Below are positions 32,257-42,472 of a stretch of DNA of 64,000 nt, in pieces. The stretch is taken from positions 496,001 through 560,000 of the forward strand of contig NZ_JAPZVN010000002.1 in assembly GCF_027533845.1 (NCBI RefSeq), written 5' to 3'. A program made the position numbers and the translations under genes. This stretch comes from Streptomyces sp. RPT161. Its GTDB lineage: Bacteria > Actinomycetota > Actinomycetes > Streptomycetales > Streptomycetaceae. The notes below the pieces were generated by a model, which saw only the letters and a list, made by a program, of their open reading frames with translations, was not told where the DNA came from and made no database searches. Every line of letters begins with the position of its first letter. Position 1 is the stretch's first letter.

Positions 32257-34194
32257 GTGACCGAGCCCAAGCCGCCCCGCCGGGGCCAGCCGCCCCGCCA
32301 GGCCCCGCGCAGGCCCGTGGCCACGCCCCGGCCGCGGGCCTCCGGCCAGGCCCGGCCGTCGGTGACCCCGGCGCTGCGGCTGATGCAGCCCAGGCCCCGG
32401 CTGCGGCTGGTCACCGTACTGCTCACCGTGGTGCTCGTGGTGTTCTCGGTCCGCCTGTTCCAGGTTCAGGTGGTCGACGCCTCCGCGTACGCGGCCAAGG
32501 CGGACCTCAACCGCTACCAGCCGGTGGAGGTCGCCGCCAAGCGCGGCGACATCACCGACCGCTTCGGCGTACCGCTGGCCACCAGCGTCGACGCGTACGA
32601 CATCACCGCCGACCCGTACCTGTTCACCCCGCAGCAGGCGAAGATCGGCGACGCCCCGCAGCAGGCCGCCAAGCTGCTCGCCCCCGTCATCGGCGGCGAC
32701 GAGCAGACCATCGCCCAGCAACTGGCCACGCCCAAGTCCCGCTACGTGGTGCTGGCCCGCCGCCAGTTGCCGCAGGTGTGGAACCGGATCAAGGCCCTCA
32801 AGAGCACCCTGGCCGACCAGGCGGCCAAGCGCGGCGCCCCCGGACTGCTCAACGGCGTGCTGTCCGAGCCCACCAGCAGGCGCGTCTACCCCAACACCGA
32901 GCTGGCCGCCGGGGTGCTCGGCTTCGTCAACGGCCAACAGCAGGGCGCGGGCGGCCTGGAGGCCGGGCTGAACACCGAACTCGCCGGCAAGCCGGGCAAA
33001 ATGACCTACGCCCAGTCCGGCAGCCAGATGATCCCCAGCGCGGGCTTCCAGGAGCAGGCCGCGGTCCCCGGCACCAACGTCGAGCTGACCATCGACCGGG
33101 ACATCCAGTGGGCCGCCCAGAGCGCCATCAGCCAGCAGGTGCGCCAGTCACACGCCGACCGCGGCTACGTCGTGGTCCAGGACGCGCGCAACGGCCAGAT
33201 CCTGGCCATGGCCGACGCCCCAAGCTTCGACCCCAACGACATCAGCGGCGCCGACCCCGCCGCGCTGGGCAACGCCGCGGTCCAGGACGCCTACGAGCCG
33301 GGCAGCGTCAGCAAGCTGATGTCCATGTCCGCCGTCCTCGACCAGGGCGTCGCGACCCCGTGGACGCACGTCGTGGTCCCCGGCACCCTGCAGCGCGGCG
33401 ACCGGGTCTTCCACGACGACGTCGACCACGGCACCTGGGACCTCACCCTCAACGGGGTGCTGGCCAAGTCCAGCAACATCGGCACGATCCTGGCCACCGG
33501 CCAGCTCGGGCGGACCCAGAGCCAGGCCGACCAGGTGCTGTACTCGTACCTGAAGAAGTTCGGCATCGGCGACCCCACCGGACTGAACTTCCCCGGTGAG
33601 ACCCCCGGCATCCTGGCCAGGCCGCAGAACTGGAGCACCTCGCAGCAGTACACCATCCCGTTCGGGCAGGGCCTGTCCGTCAACGCGGTCCAGGCCACCT
33701 CGATCTACTCCACCATCGCCAACGGCGGGGTAAGGATCCAGCCGACCCTGGTCAAGGGCACCGTCGGCCCCGACGGCCAGTTCACCCCGGCGCCGGCGCC
33801 CAAGAAGACCAGGGTGGTCAGCGAGAAGACCGCCAAGACGGTCGCCGAGATGCTGGAGTCGGTGGTCGGCGACGACCAGGGCACCGGCACCAAGGCGCAG
33901 ATCGACGGCTACCGGGTGGCGGGCAAGACCGGTACCGCCAACCGGGTCGACCCCAAGACCGGCCGCTACCACGGCTACACGGCGTCGTTCATGGGCTTCG
34001 CCCCGGCCGACCAGCCGCGGGTGACGGTCTCCTGCGTCATCCAGAACCCGACGGTCGGCAGCTACTTCGGCGGCCAGATCTGCGGGCCGGTGTTCAAGCA
34101 GGTCATGGAGTTCGCGTTGAAGACCCTCCAGGTGCCGCCGACCGGCGCTCCGGCACCGCAGATCCCCGTCGACTTCCAGCCAGGCAAGCAGTGA
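32257..34194 (+). CDS. ftsI: septal peptidoglycan transpeptidase (PBP3)
   Basis: A class B penicillin-binding protein of 645 residues. One N-terminal span (about 48-70) precedes the PBP dimerisation domain (RGDITDRFGVPLATS) and then the transpeptidase. Its motifs are S350-V-S-K353, S405-S-N407 and K557-T-G559. It crosslinks septal wall with FtsW. GTG at 32257 follows ftsL by 4 bases. In Streptomyces ftsI is needed for sporulation septa rather than for growth; this is family knowledge. Confidence 0.96.
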   Translation: MTEPKPPRRGQPPRQAPRRPVATPRPRASGQARPSVTPALRLMQPRPRLRLVTVLLTVVLVVFSVRLFQVQVVDASAYAAKADLNRYQPVEVAAKRGDITDRFGVPLATSVDAYDITADPYLFTPQQAKIGDAPQQAAKLLAPVIGGDEQTIAQQLATPKSRYVVLARRQLPQVWNRIKALKSTLADQAAKRGAPGLLNGVLSEPTSRRVYPNTELAAGVLGFVNGQQQGAGGLEAGLNTELAGKPGKMTYAQSGSQMIPSAGFQEQAAVPGTNVELTIDRDIQWAAQSAISQQVRQSHADRGYVVVQDARNGQILAMADAPSFDPNDISGADPAALGNAAVQDAYEPGSVSKLMSMSAVLDQGVATPWTHVVVPGTLQRGDRVFHDDVDHGTWDLTLNGVLAKSSNIGTILATGQLGRTQSQADQVLYSYLKKFGIGDPTGLNFPGETPGILARPQNWSTSQQYTIPFGQGLSVNAVQATSIYSTIANGGVRIQPTLVKGTVGPDGQFTPAPAPKKTRVVSEKTAKTVAEMLESVVGDDQGTGTKAQIDGYRVAGKTGTANRVDPKTGRYHGYTASFMGFAPADQPRVTVSCVIQNPTVGSYFGGQICGPVFKQVMEFALKTLQVPPTGAPAPQIPVDFQPGKQ

Positions 34195-34201
34195 GGGCAC
34201 C

Positions 34202-35917
34202 GTGACAACGATCACAAACCCGCCGGGGGAGGGAACCGGCGCCGAGCCGCCGGAGCTGGCCCCTTTTCGCCCGGACCCCGGCCCGCCCGGTAACCTCACC
34301 GCCGTGCCACATGCTGATCAGTCCCACCAAGCGCAGGACCCCGGTCACGTCCCGGGCCCCCCGCGCCCGTCCCAGGTCCGCCCCAAGCCGCTCACGGAGC
34401 TGGCCGAACAGCTCGGCACCGCGGTGCCCACCCCGGGGAAGCCCGCCACCGGCATCACCCACGACTCCCGTGCGGTCCGTCCAGGCGATGTCTACGCGGC
34501 ACTGCCGGGCGCCCGCTTCCACGGCGCCGACTTCGCCGCCCAGGCCGCCGAGCGCGGCGCGGTCGCGATCCTGACCGACCCCGAGGGCGAGCGGCGGGCC
34601 GCGGCTACCGGACTGCCGGTCCTCGTGGTGGACCAGCCGCGGGCCCGGATGGGCGCGCTGGCCGCCGCGATCTACGACGAGCCCGGCCGGCACCTGCTGC
34701 AGATCGGCATCACCGGGACCTCCGGCAAGACCACCACCGCCTACCTGGTCGAGGGCGGGCTGCGGGCCGCCTACCAGGAGCACACCGGACTGATCGGCAC
34801 CGTCGAGTCCCGGATCGGCGACGAGCGGATCAAGAGCGAGCGGACCACGCCGGAGGCCACCGATCTGCAGGCGCTGTTCGCGGTGATGCGGGAGCGCGGG
34901 GTGCGCTCCGTCGCCATGGAGGTCTCCAGCCACGCCCTGGTGCTCGGCCGGGTGGACGGCGCGGTCTTCGACATCGCGGTGTTCACCAACCTCAGCCCGG
35001 AGCACATGGAGTTCCACTCCGACATGGAGGACTACTTCCAGGCCAAGGCGGCGCTGTTCACCCCGGCCCGCAGCCGCGCCGCGGTGGTCAACCTCGACGA
35101 CGAGTACGGCCGCAGGCTGCTGAAGGAGGCCACCGTGCCGGTGGTCAGCTACTCCGCCGAGGGCCACCCGGACGCCGACTGGCGCGCCGAGGACGTGACC
35201 GTGGGACCGCGGGGCAGCACCTTCACCGTCGTCGGCCCCAAGGACGAGCGGGTCAGCGCGACCGCCCCGCTGCCCGGCCCGTTCAACGTGGCCAACACAC
35301 TGGCCGCCATCACCGCCCTGGTCGCCGCCGGGATCGACCCGCAGCTCGCCGCCGACGGCGTGGCCGCCGTGCCCGGCGTGCCGGGGCGGCTGGAGCGGGT
35401 GGACGAGGGCCAGCCATATCTGGCGGTGGTCGACTACGCGCACAAGACCGACGCCGTCGAGTCCGTGCTGCGCTCCCTGCGCAAGGTCACCGAGGGCCGG
35501 ATCCACGTCGTGCTCGGCTGCGGCGGCGACCGCGACCAGCAAAAGCGCGGGCCGATGGGCGCCGCCTGCGCCCGGCTCGCCGACACCGCGATCCTCACCT
35601 CGGACAACCCGCGCTCCGAGGACCCGCTGGCGATCCTGGCCGCGATGCTGGCCGGAGCCGCCGAGGTACCCGCGCACGAGCGCGGACACGTCACCGTGGA
35701 GCCCGACCGGGCGGCCGCCATCGCCGCCGCCGTCACGGTCGCCGAACCCGGGGACACCGTCCTTGTCGCGGGCAAGGGCCACGAACAGGGCCAGGACATC
35801 GCCGGAGTGGTACGCCCCTTCGACGACCGTGAGGTACTGCGTACGGCGATCCGGAACGCCGCGCTTCGGAAAGCCGAAACTCCGCTCAGCCAAGCGAAGG
35901 ACCAGGACCAGCAGTGA
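34202..35917 (+). CDS. murE: UDP-MurNAc-L-Ala-D-Glu : diaminopimelate ligase
   Basis: Adds the third amino acid to the wall precursor. The 571-residue Mur ligase has an N-terminal disordered Pro-rich extension of about 60 residues. The ATP loop is GTSGKTTT at 172-179, HEMEFH-type metal and carbamoyl-lysine regions follow, and DNPR at 468-471 is the diaminopimelate recognition motif. Streptomyces uses the LL isomer; the motif alone does not tell LL from meso. GTG start 7 bases after ftsI, with GAGGGC upstream. Confidence 0.96.
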   Translation: MTTITNPPGEGTGAEPPELAPFRPDPGPPGNLTAVPHADQSHQAQDPGHVPGPPRPSQVRPKPLTELAEQLGTAVPTPGKPATGITHDSRAVRPGDVYAALPGARFHGADFAAQAAERGAVAILTDPEGERRAAATGLPVLVVDQPRARMGALAAAIYDEPGRHLLQIGITGTSGKTTTAYLVEGGLRAAYQEHTGLIGTVESRIGDERIKSERTTPEATDLQALFAVMRERGVRSVAMEVSSHALVLGRVDGAVFDIAVFTNLSPEHMEFHSDMEDYFQAKAALFTPARSRAAVVNLDDEYGRRLLKEATVPVVSYSAEGHPDADWRAEDVTVGPRGSTFTVVGPKDERVSATAPLPGPFNVANTLAAITALVAAGIDPQLAADGVAAVPGVPGRLERVDEGQPYLAVVDYAHKTDAVESVLRSLRKVTEGRIHVVLGCGGDRDQQKRGPMGAACARLADTAILTSDNPRSEDPLAILAAMLAGAAEVPAHERGHVTVEPDRAAAIAAAVTVAEPGDTVLVAGKGHEQGQDIAGVVRPFDDREVLRTAIRNAALRKAETPLSQAKDQDQQ

Positions 35918-37338
35918 TCGCATTCACCCTCGCCGAAGTCGCGCAGGCGGTCGGCGGGAGCATGCACGACATACCCGACCCGCGTGTCACCGTCACCGGA
36001 CCCGTGGTGATCGACTCCCGTGAGGTGCGCCCCGGCGCGCTGTTCGCCGCCTTCCGCGGCGAACGGGTGGACGGACACGACTTCGCCGAGTCCGCGCTGG
36101 CGGCCGGTGCGGTGGCCGTGCTGGCCGCCCGGCCGGTCGCCGGTCCGTCGATCGTCGTGGACGACGTACAGGCCGCGCTCGGCGCGCTCGCCCGGGCCGT
36201 CATCGAACGGCTCGGCGCCAGCGTCGTCGCGCTCACCGGCTCCGCGGGCAAGACCAGCACCAAGGACCTGATCGCCCAGCTGCTGGAGAAGATCGGTCCC
36301 ACGGTCTGGCCTCCCGGCTCCTTCAACAACGAGATCGGGCTGCCGCTCACCGCGCTCCGCGCCGACCAGGACACCCGTCACCTGGTGCTGGAGATGGGCG
36401 CGCGCGGCATCGGCCACATCAACTACCTGACCGGACTGACCCCGCCGCGCATCGGTGTGGTGCTCAACGTCGGCACCGCGCACATCGGCGAGTTCGGCGG
36501 CCGCGAGCAGATCGCCCAGGCGAAGGGCGAGTTGGTCGAGGCGCTGCCCACCGCGGCGGACGGCGGCGTCGCCGTGCTCAACGCCGACGACCCGCTGGTA
36601 CGGGCGATGGCCAGCCGCACCAAGGCCCGTACCGTGCTGTTCGGCGAGTCCGAGGACGCCGACGTGCGGGCCGAGGACGTGCGCCTGGACGGAAGCGGAC
36701 GCCCGGTCTTCACACTCCGCACACCCACCGGGTGCGCCCAAGTGACCTTGCGGCTGTACGGTGAGCACCACGTGTCGAACGCGCTGGCTGCCGCCGCCGT
36801 CGCCGGTGAACTGGGCATGCCCGTCTCGCGGATCGCGTCCGCGCTCTCGGAGGCGGGCACACTCTCACGCTGGCGGATGGAGGTCGTCGAGCGGCCGGAC
36901 GGTGTGACGGTCGTCAACGACGCCTACAACGCGAACCCGGACTCCATGCGTGCCGCGCTACGGGCGCTGGTCGCCATGGGCGAGGCCGCACGGGCAAAGG
37001 GGGGTCGGACATGGGCGGTGCTCGGCGAGATGGCCGAGCTCGGTGGGGAGTCCCTCGCCGAGCACGACGCGGTCGGGCGGCTCGCCGTCCGGCTCAACGT
37101 CAGCAAGCTCGTGGCCGTGGGCGGCCAGGCGGCCGCCTGGCTGGACATGGGCGCCAAGAACGAGGGTTCGTGGGGTGAGGAGTCGGTGCACGTGTCCGAC
37201 GCGGAGACGGCGATCGATTTGCTGCGCAGCGAAGTGCGCCCGGGGGATGTCGTGCTGGTGAAGGCATCGAGGTCGGTCGGCCTTGAGCGGGTCGCGCTGG
37301 CCCTGCTCGAAGGTGCCGAGGGCGAGGGCGCGCGGTGA
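35914..37338 (+). CDS. murF: UDP-MurNAc-tripeptide : D-Ala-D-Ala ligase
   Basis: Completes the UDP-MurNAc pentapeptide. The protein has 474 residues. The ATP loop is GSAGKTSTK (109-117); [10 protein letters not shown] and [12 protein letters not shown]-like ([13 protein letters not shown]) blocks are typical of MurF. GTG at 35914 overlaps the murE stop, and its own stop overlaps mraY, so the three genes are translationally coupled. Confidence 0.96.
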   Translation: MIAFTLAEVAQAVGGSMHDIPDPRVTVTGPVVIDSREVRPGALFAAFRGERVDGHDFAESALAAGAVAVLAARPVAGPSIVVDDVQAALGALARAVIERLGASVVALTGSAGKTSTKDLIAQLLEKIGPTVWPPGSFNNEIGLPLTALRADQDTRHLVLEMGARGIGHINYLTGLTPPRIGVVLNVGTAHIGEFGGREQIAQAKGELVEALPTAADGGVAVLNADDPLVRAMASRTKARTVLFGESEDADVRAEDVRLDGSGRPVFTLRTPTGCAQVTLRLYGEHHVSNALAAAAVAGELGMPVSRIASALSEAGTLSRWRMEVVERPDGVTVVNDAYNANPDSMRAALRALVAMGEAARAKGGRTWAVLGEMAELGGESLAEHDAVGRLAVRLNVSKLVAVGGQAAAWLDMGAKNEGSWGEESVHVSDAETAIDLLRSEVRPGDVVLVKASRSVGLERVALALLEGAEGEGAR

Positions 37339-38402
37339 TGAAGCAGATCCTCATCTCCGGTGTCATCGCGCTGTTCCTGTCCCTGGTCGGCACTCCGCTG
37401 CTGATCAAGTTGCTGGCCCGCAAGGGCTACGGGCAGTTCATCCGCGACGACGGGCCCAAGGAACACCACAGCAAGCGCGGCACCCCGACGATGGGCGGCA
37501 TCGCGTTCATCCTGGCGACGCTGATCGCCTACGCGTTGACCAAGGTCATCGTCTCCGAACGCCCCACCATGTCCGGTCTGTTGGTGCTTTTCCTGTTCGC
37601 CGGGCTCGGTGTGGTCGGCTTCCTCGACGACTACATCAAGATCGTCAAGCAGCGCAGCCTGGGCCTGCGCGCCAAGGCCAAGATGGCCGGACAGTTCATC
37701 GTCGGTATCACCTTCGCGATCCTGGCTCTCAACTTCGCCGACGGGCGCGGCACCACGCCCGCGTCCACCAGGCTGTCCTTCACCCAGGACTTCGGCTGGT
37801 CGATCGGCCCGGTGATCTTCGTCATCTGGGCGCTGTTCATGATCCTGGCGATGTCCAACGGCGTGAACCTCACCGACGGTCTGGACGGTCTGGCCACCGG
37901 CGCCTCGGTGATGGTCTTCGCCGCCTACACCGTCATCGGTGTGTGGCAGTACGGACAGTCCTGCGCCAACCCGCTGACCGCGGGCCCGGGTTGCTACGAC
38001 GTACGCGATCCGCTGGACCTCGCGGTGGTGGCGGCGGCGCTGATGGGCGCGTGCTTCGGCTTCCTGTGGTGGAACACCTCACCCGCCAAGATCTTCATGG
38101 GCGACACCGGTTCGCTGGCGCTCGGCGGCGCGCTCGCCGGGCTGGCGATCTGCTCGCGCACCGAGTTGCTGCTGGCCATCCTCGGCGGCCTGTTCGTGCT
38201 GATCACCCTCTCCGTGGTGATCCAGGTCGGCTCCTTCCGGCTCACCGGGAAACGGGTCTTCCGAATGGCTCCGCTCCAGCACCACTTCGAGTTGAAGGGG
38301 TGGAGCGAGGTCCTGGTCGTGGTCCGGTTCTGGATCATCCAGGGCATGTGCATGGCCGTTGGCCTGGGCCTGTTCTACGCGGGCTTCGTCGCGGCGAAGT
38401 AA
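37335..38402 (+). CDS. mraY: phospho-MurNAc-pentapeptide transferase (lipid I synthase)
   Basis: A membrane enzyme that moves phospho-MurNAc-pentapeptide to undecaprenyl phosphate. It has 355 residues and about ten membrane spans. [19 protein letters not shown] is the first cytoplasmic loop, FLDDYIK carries the aspartates, [13 protein letters not shown] the third, and [11 protein letters not shown] the histidine loop. Start GTG at 37335 (or the next codon, ATG at 37338) overlaps the murF stop. Confidence 0.97.
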   Translation: MMKQILISGVIALFLSLVGTPLLIKLLARKGYGQFIRDDGPKEHHSKRGTPTMGGIAFILATLIAYALTKVIVSERPTMSGLLVLFLFAGLGVVGFLDDYIKIVKQRSLGLRAKAKMAGQFIVGITFAILALNFADGRGTTPASTRLSFTQDFGWSIGPVIFVIWALFMILAMSNGVNLTDGLDGLATGASVMVFAAYTVIGVWQYGQSCANPLTAGPGCYDVRDPLDLAVVAAALMGACFGFLWWNTSPAKIFMGDTGSLALGGALAGLAICSRTELLLAILGGLFVLITLSVVIQVGSFRLTGKRVFRMAPLQHHFELKGWSEVLVVVRFWIIQGMCMAVGLGLFYAGFVAAK

Positions 38403-38410
38403 GGACTGCC

Positions 38411-39877
38411 ATGGAACTGTCGGGGAAGAACGTCACCGTCGCCGGGCTCGGCGTCACCGGACTGAGCGCCGCCCGGGTGCTCGCCGGTCTCGGGGCGAGG
38501 GTCACCGTGGTGGACGGCGGTGACGGCGACAAGCAGCGCCGGACCGCCACCGCCCTGGAGGCCGAGGGCATCGCGGTCCGCCTCGGCGACGGCGACACGC
38601 TGCCGGAGGGCACCGACCTCATCGTCACCTCGCCCGGCTGGAAGCCGACCAGCCCGCTGTTCACCGCCGCCGCGGCGGCGAACGTGCCGGTGTGGGGCGA
38701 TGTCGAACTCGCCTGGCGGCTAAGGGGACAGGATGTGGCCGCGGCGCGCGGCGCCTCGGCTGAGGGCGGAGGGCGACGGGCGGGCGCGGCCGACTGGCTC
38801 GTGGTGACCGGCACCAACGGCAAGACCACCACGGTCCAGATGCTCGCCTCGATCCTGAAGGCCGCGGGCCTGCGTACCGCGGCCGTCGGCAACATCGGCA
38901 CCCCGATCCTGGACGTCGTGCTCTCCGACGAGCCGTACGACGTGCTCGCCGTGGAGCTGTCCAGCTACCAACTGCACTGGGCGCCGAGCGTGCGCGCGCA
39001 CTCCGCCGCCGTGCTCAACATCGCCCCCGACCACCTCGACTGGCACGGCTCGATGGCGGCGTACGCCGCCGACAAGGGCCGTGCCTACGAGGGCAACAAG
39101 GTCGCCTGCGTCTACAACACCGCCGACCCGGCCACCGAGGAACTGGTACGCGGCGCCGACGTGGAGGAGGGCTGCCGGGCCATCGGCTTCACCCTCGGCA
39201 CTCCCGCCCCCTCCCAACTCGGCGTGGTGGAGGGCCTGCTGGTCGACAGGGCCTTCGTGGCGAACCGGCACAAGAACGCCCAGGAGCTGTGCGAGGTCTC
39301 CGACATCGCCCAGCAGGGCACCGTCGCACCGCACAACATCGCCAACGCGCTGGCCGCCGCCGCGCTCGCCCGCGCCTACGGCGTCGAGCCGCAGGCGGTA
39401 CGCGACGGGCTGCGCGCCTTCCGCCCGGACGCGCACCGCATCGCGCGGGTCGCGACCGTGGACGGTGTGGACTACGTCGACGACTCCAAGGCCACCAACA
39501 CCCACGCCGCCGAGGCGTCCTTGGCCGCCTACGAGCACGTGGTGTGGATCGCGGGCGGCCTGGCCAAGGGCGCCACGTTCGACGAACTTGTCGCCAAATC
39601 GGCAAAGCGACTTCGCGGGGCGGTGCTCATCGGCGCCGACCGCGCGCTGATCGCCGAAGCGCTTCGGCGACACGCCCCCGAGGTCCCGGTCGTGGACCTG
39701 GAACGGACCGACACTGAAGCGATGACGGCCGTGGTCGACGCCGCCAAAGCGCTTGCCCAGCCCGGCGACACCGTCCTGCTGGCCCCCGCCTGTGCCTCGA
39801 TGGACATGTTCGCCAACTACGGCAAGCGCGGCGATGCCTTCGCCGAAGCCGTACGCGCTCTGCACAACAACCGATAG
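38411..39877 (+). CDS. murD: UDP-MurNAc-L-Ala : D-Glu ligase
   Basis: Adds D-glutamate to UDP-MurNAc-L-Ala. It has 488 residues. An N-terminal Rossmann-like domain (VTVAGLGVTGLSAARVL) is followed by the ATP loop GTNGKTTT (134-141) and VAVELSSYQLH-type segments. A DSKATN block and PACASMDMFANYGKRG near the end are both typical of MurD. An Ala/Gly-rich insertion sits at about 112-127. ATG at 38411, 8 bases after mraY. Confidence 0.97.
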   Translation: MELSGKNVTVAGLGVTGLSAARVLAGLGARVTVVDGGDGDKQRRTATALEAEGIAVRLGDGDTLPEGTDLIVTSPGWKPTSPLFTAAAAANVPVWGDVELAWRLRGQDVAAARGASAEGGGRRAGAADWLVVTGTNGKTTTVQMLASILKAAGLRTAAVGNIGTPILDVVLSDEPYDVLAVELSSYQLHWAPSVRAHSAAVLNIAPDHLDWHGSMAAYAADKGRAYEGNKVACVYNTADPATEELVRGADVEEGCRAIGFTLGTPAPSQLGVVEGLLVDRAFVANRHKNAQELCEVSDIAQQGTVAPHNIANALAAAALARAYGVEPQAVRDGLRAFRPDAHRIARVATVDGVDYVDDSKATNTHAAEASLAAYEHVVWIAGGLAKGATFDELVAKSAKRLRGAVLIGADRALIAEALRRHAPEVPVVDLERTDTEAMTAVVDAAKALAQPGDTVLLAPACASMDMFANYGKRGDAFAEAVRALHNNR

Positions 39878-39934
39878 CCGGGCGTCCACGCGTCGCCGAG
39901 GACCCGGCGCGACGCACCGATGGAGGGGACGCGC

Positions 39935-41341
39935 ATGACGGCCGACCGCTCGACCGCCCGTGGCCGCCGCCCCGGGCCGGGAGCGCAGCCGCTGCCCGGC
40001 CGCCGCACTCCGGCCGCCGCCCCGGGCGGCCCACCGCGCGGCTCCGCCCGGGGCACCGCACCGCGTACCGGCACACCGCGCCCGGCAGAGCAACTGCGAG
40101 GAGCGCAGCTCGCGTACGAGCGGGCCAGGAGGGCCTGGGACCGGCCGCTGACCGCGTACTACCTGATCGTCGGCGGCAGTGCGCTGATCATCGTGCTGGG
40201 CCTGGTGATGGTCTTCTCCGCTTCCCAGGTCAAGGCGTTGCAGATGGGCCTGCCGGGCACGTACTTCTTCCGCAAGCAGTTGCTCGCGGCGGCCATCGGC
40301 GGCGTCCTGCTGGTGGTGGCCGCCCGGCTGCCGGTGCGCACCCATCGGGCGCTGGCCTATCCGCTGCTCGCCGGATCGATTTTCCTGATGGTGCTGGTAC
40401 AGGTGCCGGGGATAGGGAAGAAGGTCAACGGCAACCAGAACTGGCTGTCCGTCGGCGGCCCTTTCCAGATGCAGCCCAGTGAGTTCGCCAAGCTCGCCCT
40501 GGTGCTCTGGGGCGCCGACCTGCTCGCCCGCAAGTACGAGAAGCGGCTGCTCACCCAGTGGAAGCACCTGCTGGTACCACTCGTGCCGGTGGTGATGCTG
40601 ATCCTCGGACTGATCCTGCTCGGCGGCGACATGGGCACCGCGATCGTGCTCACCGCGATGCTGTTCGGGCTGCTGTGGCTGGCCGGTGCGCCCACCAGGC
40701 TGTTCGCGGGCGTCATGGGGGTGGCGGGACTGCTCGCGCTGCTGCTGATCAAGACCAGCCCGCACCGGATGTCCCGACTGGCGTGCATCGGCGCCACCGA
40801 TCCGGGTACCAACGACCAGTGCTGGCAGGCGGTGCACGGGCTCTATGCACTCGCCTCGGGCGGATGGTTTGGTTCCGGTCTTGGCGCGAGTGTGGAAAAA
40901 TGGGGTCAACTCCCCGAACCGCATACCGACTTCATCTTCGCGGTGACGGGAGAGGAACTCGGGCTCGCGGGGACGCTGTCGGTGCTCGGTCTGTTCGCGG
41001 CTCTAGGCTATGCGGGTATCCGCGTAGCCGGACGCACGGAGGACCCCTTCGTCAGGTTCGCGGCGGGAAGCGTGACCACGTGGATCATGGCCCAGGCCGT
41101 GGTCAACATCGGGTCGGTGCTCGGTCTGCTGCCGATCGCCGGGGTTCCGCTCCCGCTGTTCTCCTACGGGGGTTCGGCGTTGCTGCCGACCATGTTCGCG
41201 ATCGGGTTGCTGATCTCCTTCGCTAGGAGCGAGCCTGGAGCCAGGGCGGCGCTGGCCGCGCGGGGGGCGGGTCCTGTGACAGGGGCAATGACACGTAGCA
41301 TGCGACGTCTCGTCCGACGACGGTCGTCCAGGAAGCGGTGA
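39935..41341 (+). CDS. ftsW: septal peptidoglycan glycosyltransferase FtsW
   Basis: A SEDS-family polymerase of 468 residues with ten membrane spans. It carries an N-terminal Arg/Pro-rich cytoplasmic extension of about 70 residues. LVMVFSASQVKAL, NQNWLSVGGPFQMQPSEFAKLAL and the C-terminal GLLPIAGVPLPLFSYGGSALLPTM are SEDS signatures. The start at 39935 lies 6 bases after GGAGGGG. The in-frame ATG at 39920 is part of that site. Works with FtsI. Confidence 0.96.
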   Translation: MTADRSTARGRRPGPGAQPLPGRRTPAAAPGGPPRGSARGTAPRTGTPRPAEQLRGAQLAYERARRAWDRPLTAYYLIVGGSALIIVLGLVMVFSASQVKALQMGLPGTYFFRKQLLAAAIGGVLLVVAARLPVRTHRALAYPLLAGSIFLMVLVQVPGIGKKVNGNQNWLSVGGPFQMQPSEFAKLALVLWGADLLARKYEKRLLTQWKHLLVPLVPVVMLILGLILLGGDMGTAIVLTAMLFGLLWLAGAPTRLFAGVMGVAGLLALLLIKTSPHRMSRLACIGATDPGTNDQCWQAVHGLYALASGGWFGSGLGASVEKWGQLPEPHTDFIFAVTGEELGLAGTLSVLGLFAALGYAGIRVAGRTEDPFVRFAAGSVTTWIMAQAVVNIGSVLGLLPIAGVPLPLFSYGGSALLPTMFAIGLLISFARSEPGARAALAARGAGPVTGAMTRSMRRLVRRRSSRKR

Positions 41342-41347
41342 ATTTCG

Positions 41348-42442
41348 GTGCATGTCGTTCTCGCCGGCGGTGGGACCGCCGGCCACATCGAGCCCGCGCT
41401 CGCGCTCGCGGATGCCCTGCGCAGGCAGGACCCGACCGTGGGTATCACGGCGCTCGGTACGGAGCGGGGCCTGGAGACCAGGCTGGTTCCGGAACGCGGC
41501 TACGAACTGGCGTTGATCCCCGCCGTGCCCCTGCCACGCAGGCCCACCGCGGAACTCATCACCGTGCCCGGCCGACTGCGCGGCACCATCAAGGCCGCGG
41601 AGCAGGTGCTGGAGCGCACCAAGGCCTCCTGCGTGGTGGGCTTCGGCGGCTACGTGGCACTGCCCGGCTACCTGGCCGCCAAGCGGCTCGGGGTGCCGAT
41701 CGTGGTCCACGAGGCCAACGCCCGCCCCGGCCTGGCCAACAAGATCGGGTCCCGCTACGCGAAGGTCGTCGCGGTCAGCACCCCCGACAGCAAGCTGCGC
41801 GACGCCCGCTACATCGGCATCCCGCTGCGCCGCTCCATCGCGACCCTCGACCGGGCCGCCGTGCGCCCGCAGGCGCGCGCCGCGTTCGGCCTGGACCCCA
41901 ACCTGCCCACGCTGCTGGTCTCCGGCGGCTCGCAGGGCGCCCGCAGGCTCAACGAGACCGTCCAGGCGGTCGCCCCGCGGCTCCAGCAGTCCGGGGTGCA
42001 GATCCTGCACGCTGTCGGCCCCAAGAACGAGCTGCCGCAGCCGAACAACATGCCGGGCATGCCCCCGTACATCCCGGTTCCCTATGTCGACCGGATGGAT
42101 CTGGCGTACGCCGCGGCCGACATGATGCTCTGCCGGGCCGGTGCCATGACCGTCGCCGAGCTGTCCGCGGTGGGCCTGCCCGCCGCGTACGTCCCGCTGC
42201 CGATCGGCAACGGCGAGCAGCGCCTCAACGCCCAGCCGGTGGTCAAGGCGGGCGGCGGCCTGCTGGTCGACGACGCCGAGCTGACCCCGGAGTGGGTGCT
42301 GGGCAACGTCCTGCCGGTGCTGACCGATCCGCACCGGTTGTACGAGATGTCACGCTCCGCCGCCGAGTTCGGCCGCCGCGACGCGGACGACCTCCTCGTC
42401 GGCATGGTGCGCGAGGCCATCGCCGCCGGCCGGGCAGGATAG
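41348..42442 (+). CDS. murG: undecaprenyl-PP-MurNAc-pentapeptide GlcNAc transferase (lipid II synthase)
   Basis: A GT28 family glycosyltransferase of 364 residues. [23 protein letters not shown] is the N-terminal glycine loop, [14 protein letters not shown] the second conserved block, [13 protein letters not shown] the third, and [26 protein letters not shown] the nucleotide-sugar site. GTG at 41348, 6 bases after ftsW. murC, which often follows murG elsewhere, is not here. Confidence 0.97.
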   Translation: MHVVLAGGGTAGHIEPALALADALRRQDPTVGITALGTERGLETRLVPERGYELALIPAVPLPRRPTAELITVPGRLRGTIKAAEQVLERTKASCVVGFGGYVALPGYLAAKRLGVPIVVHEANARPGLANKIGSRYAKVVAVSTPDSKLRDARYIGIPLRRSIATLDRAAVRPQARAAFGLDPNLPTLLVSGGSQGARRLNETVQAVAPRLQQSGVQILHAVGPKNELPQPNNMPGMPPYIPVPYVDRMDLAYAAADMMLCRAGAMTVAELSAVGLPAAYVPLPIGNGEQRLNAQPVVKAGGGLLVDDAELTPEWVLGNVLPVLTDPHRLYEMSRSAAEFGRRDADDLLVGMVREAIAAGRAG

Positions 42443-42472
42443 GGAACGACGTGCGCAGCTAGAGGAGGGGCA

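Noticed and set aside
37283-39877. An 864-codon frame that would fuse an mraY-region segment to murD
   Set aside because: The first 376 codons are the wrong frame of mraY; murD starts at 38411 with the normal MurD N-terminus.
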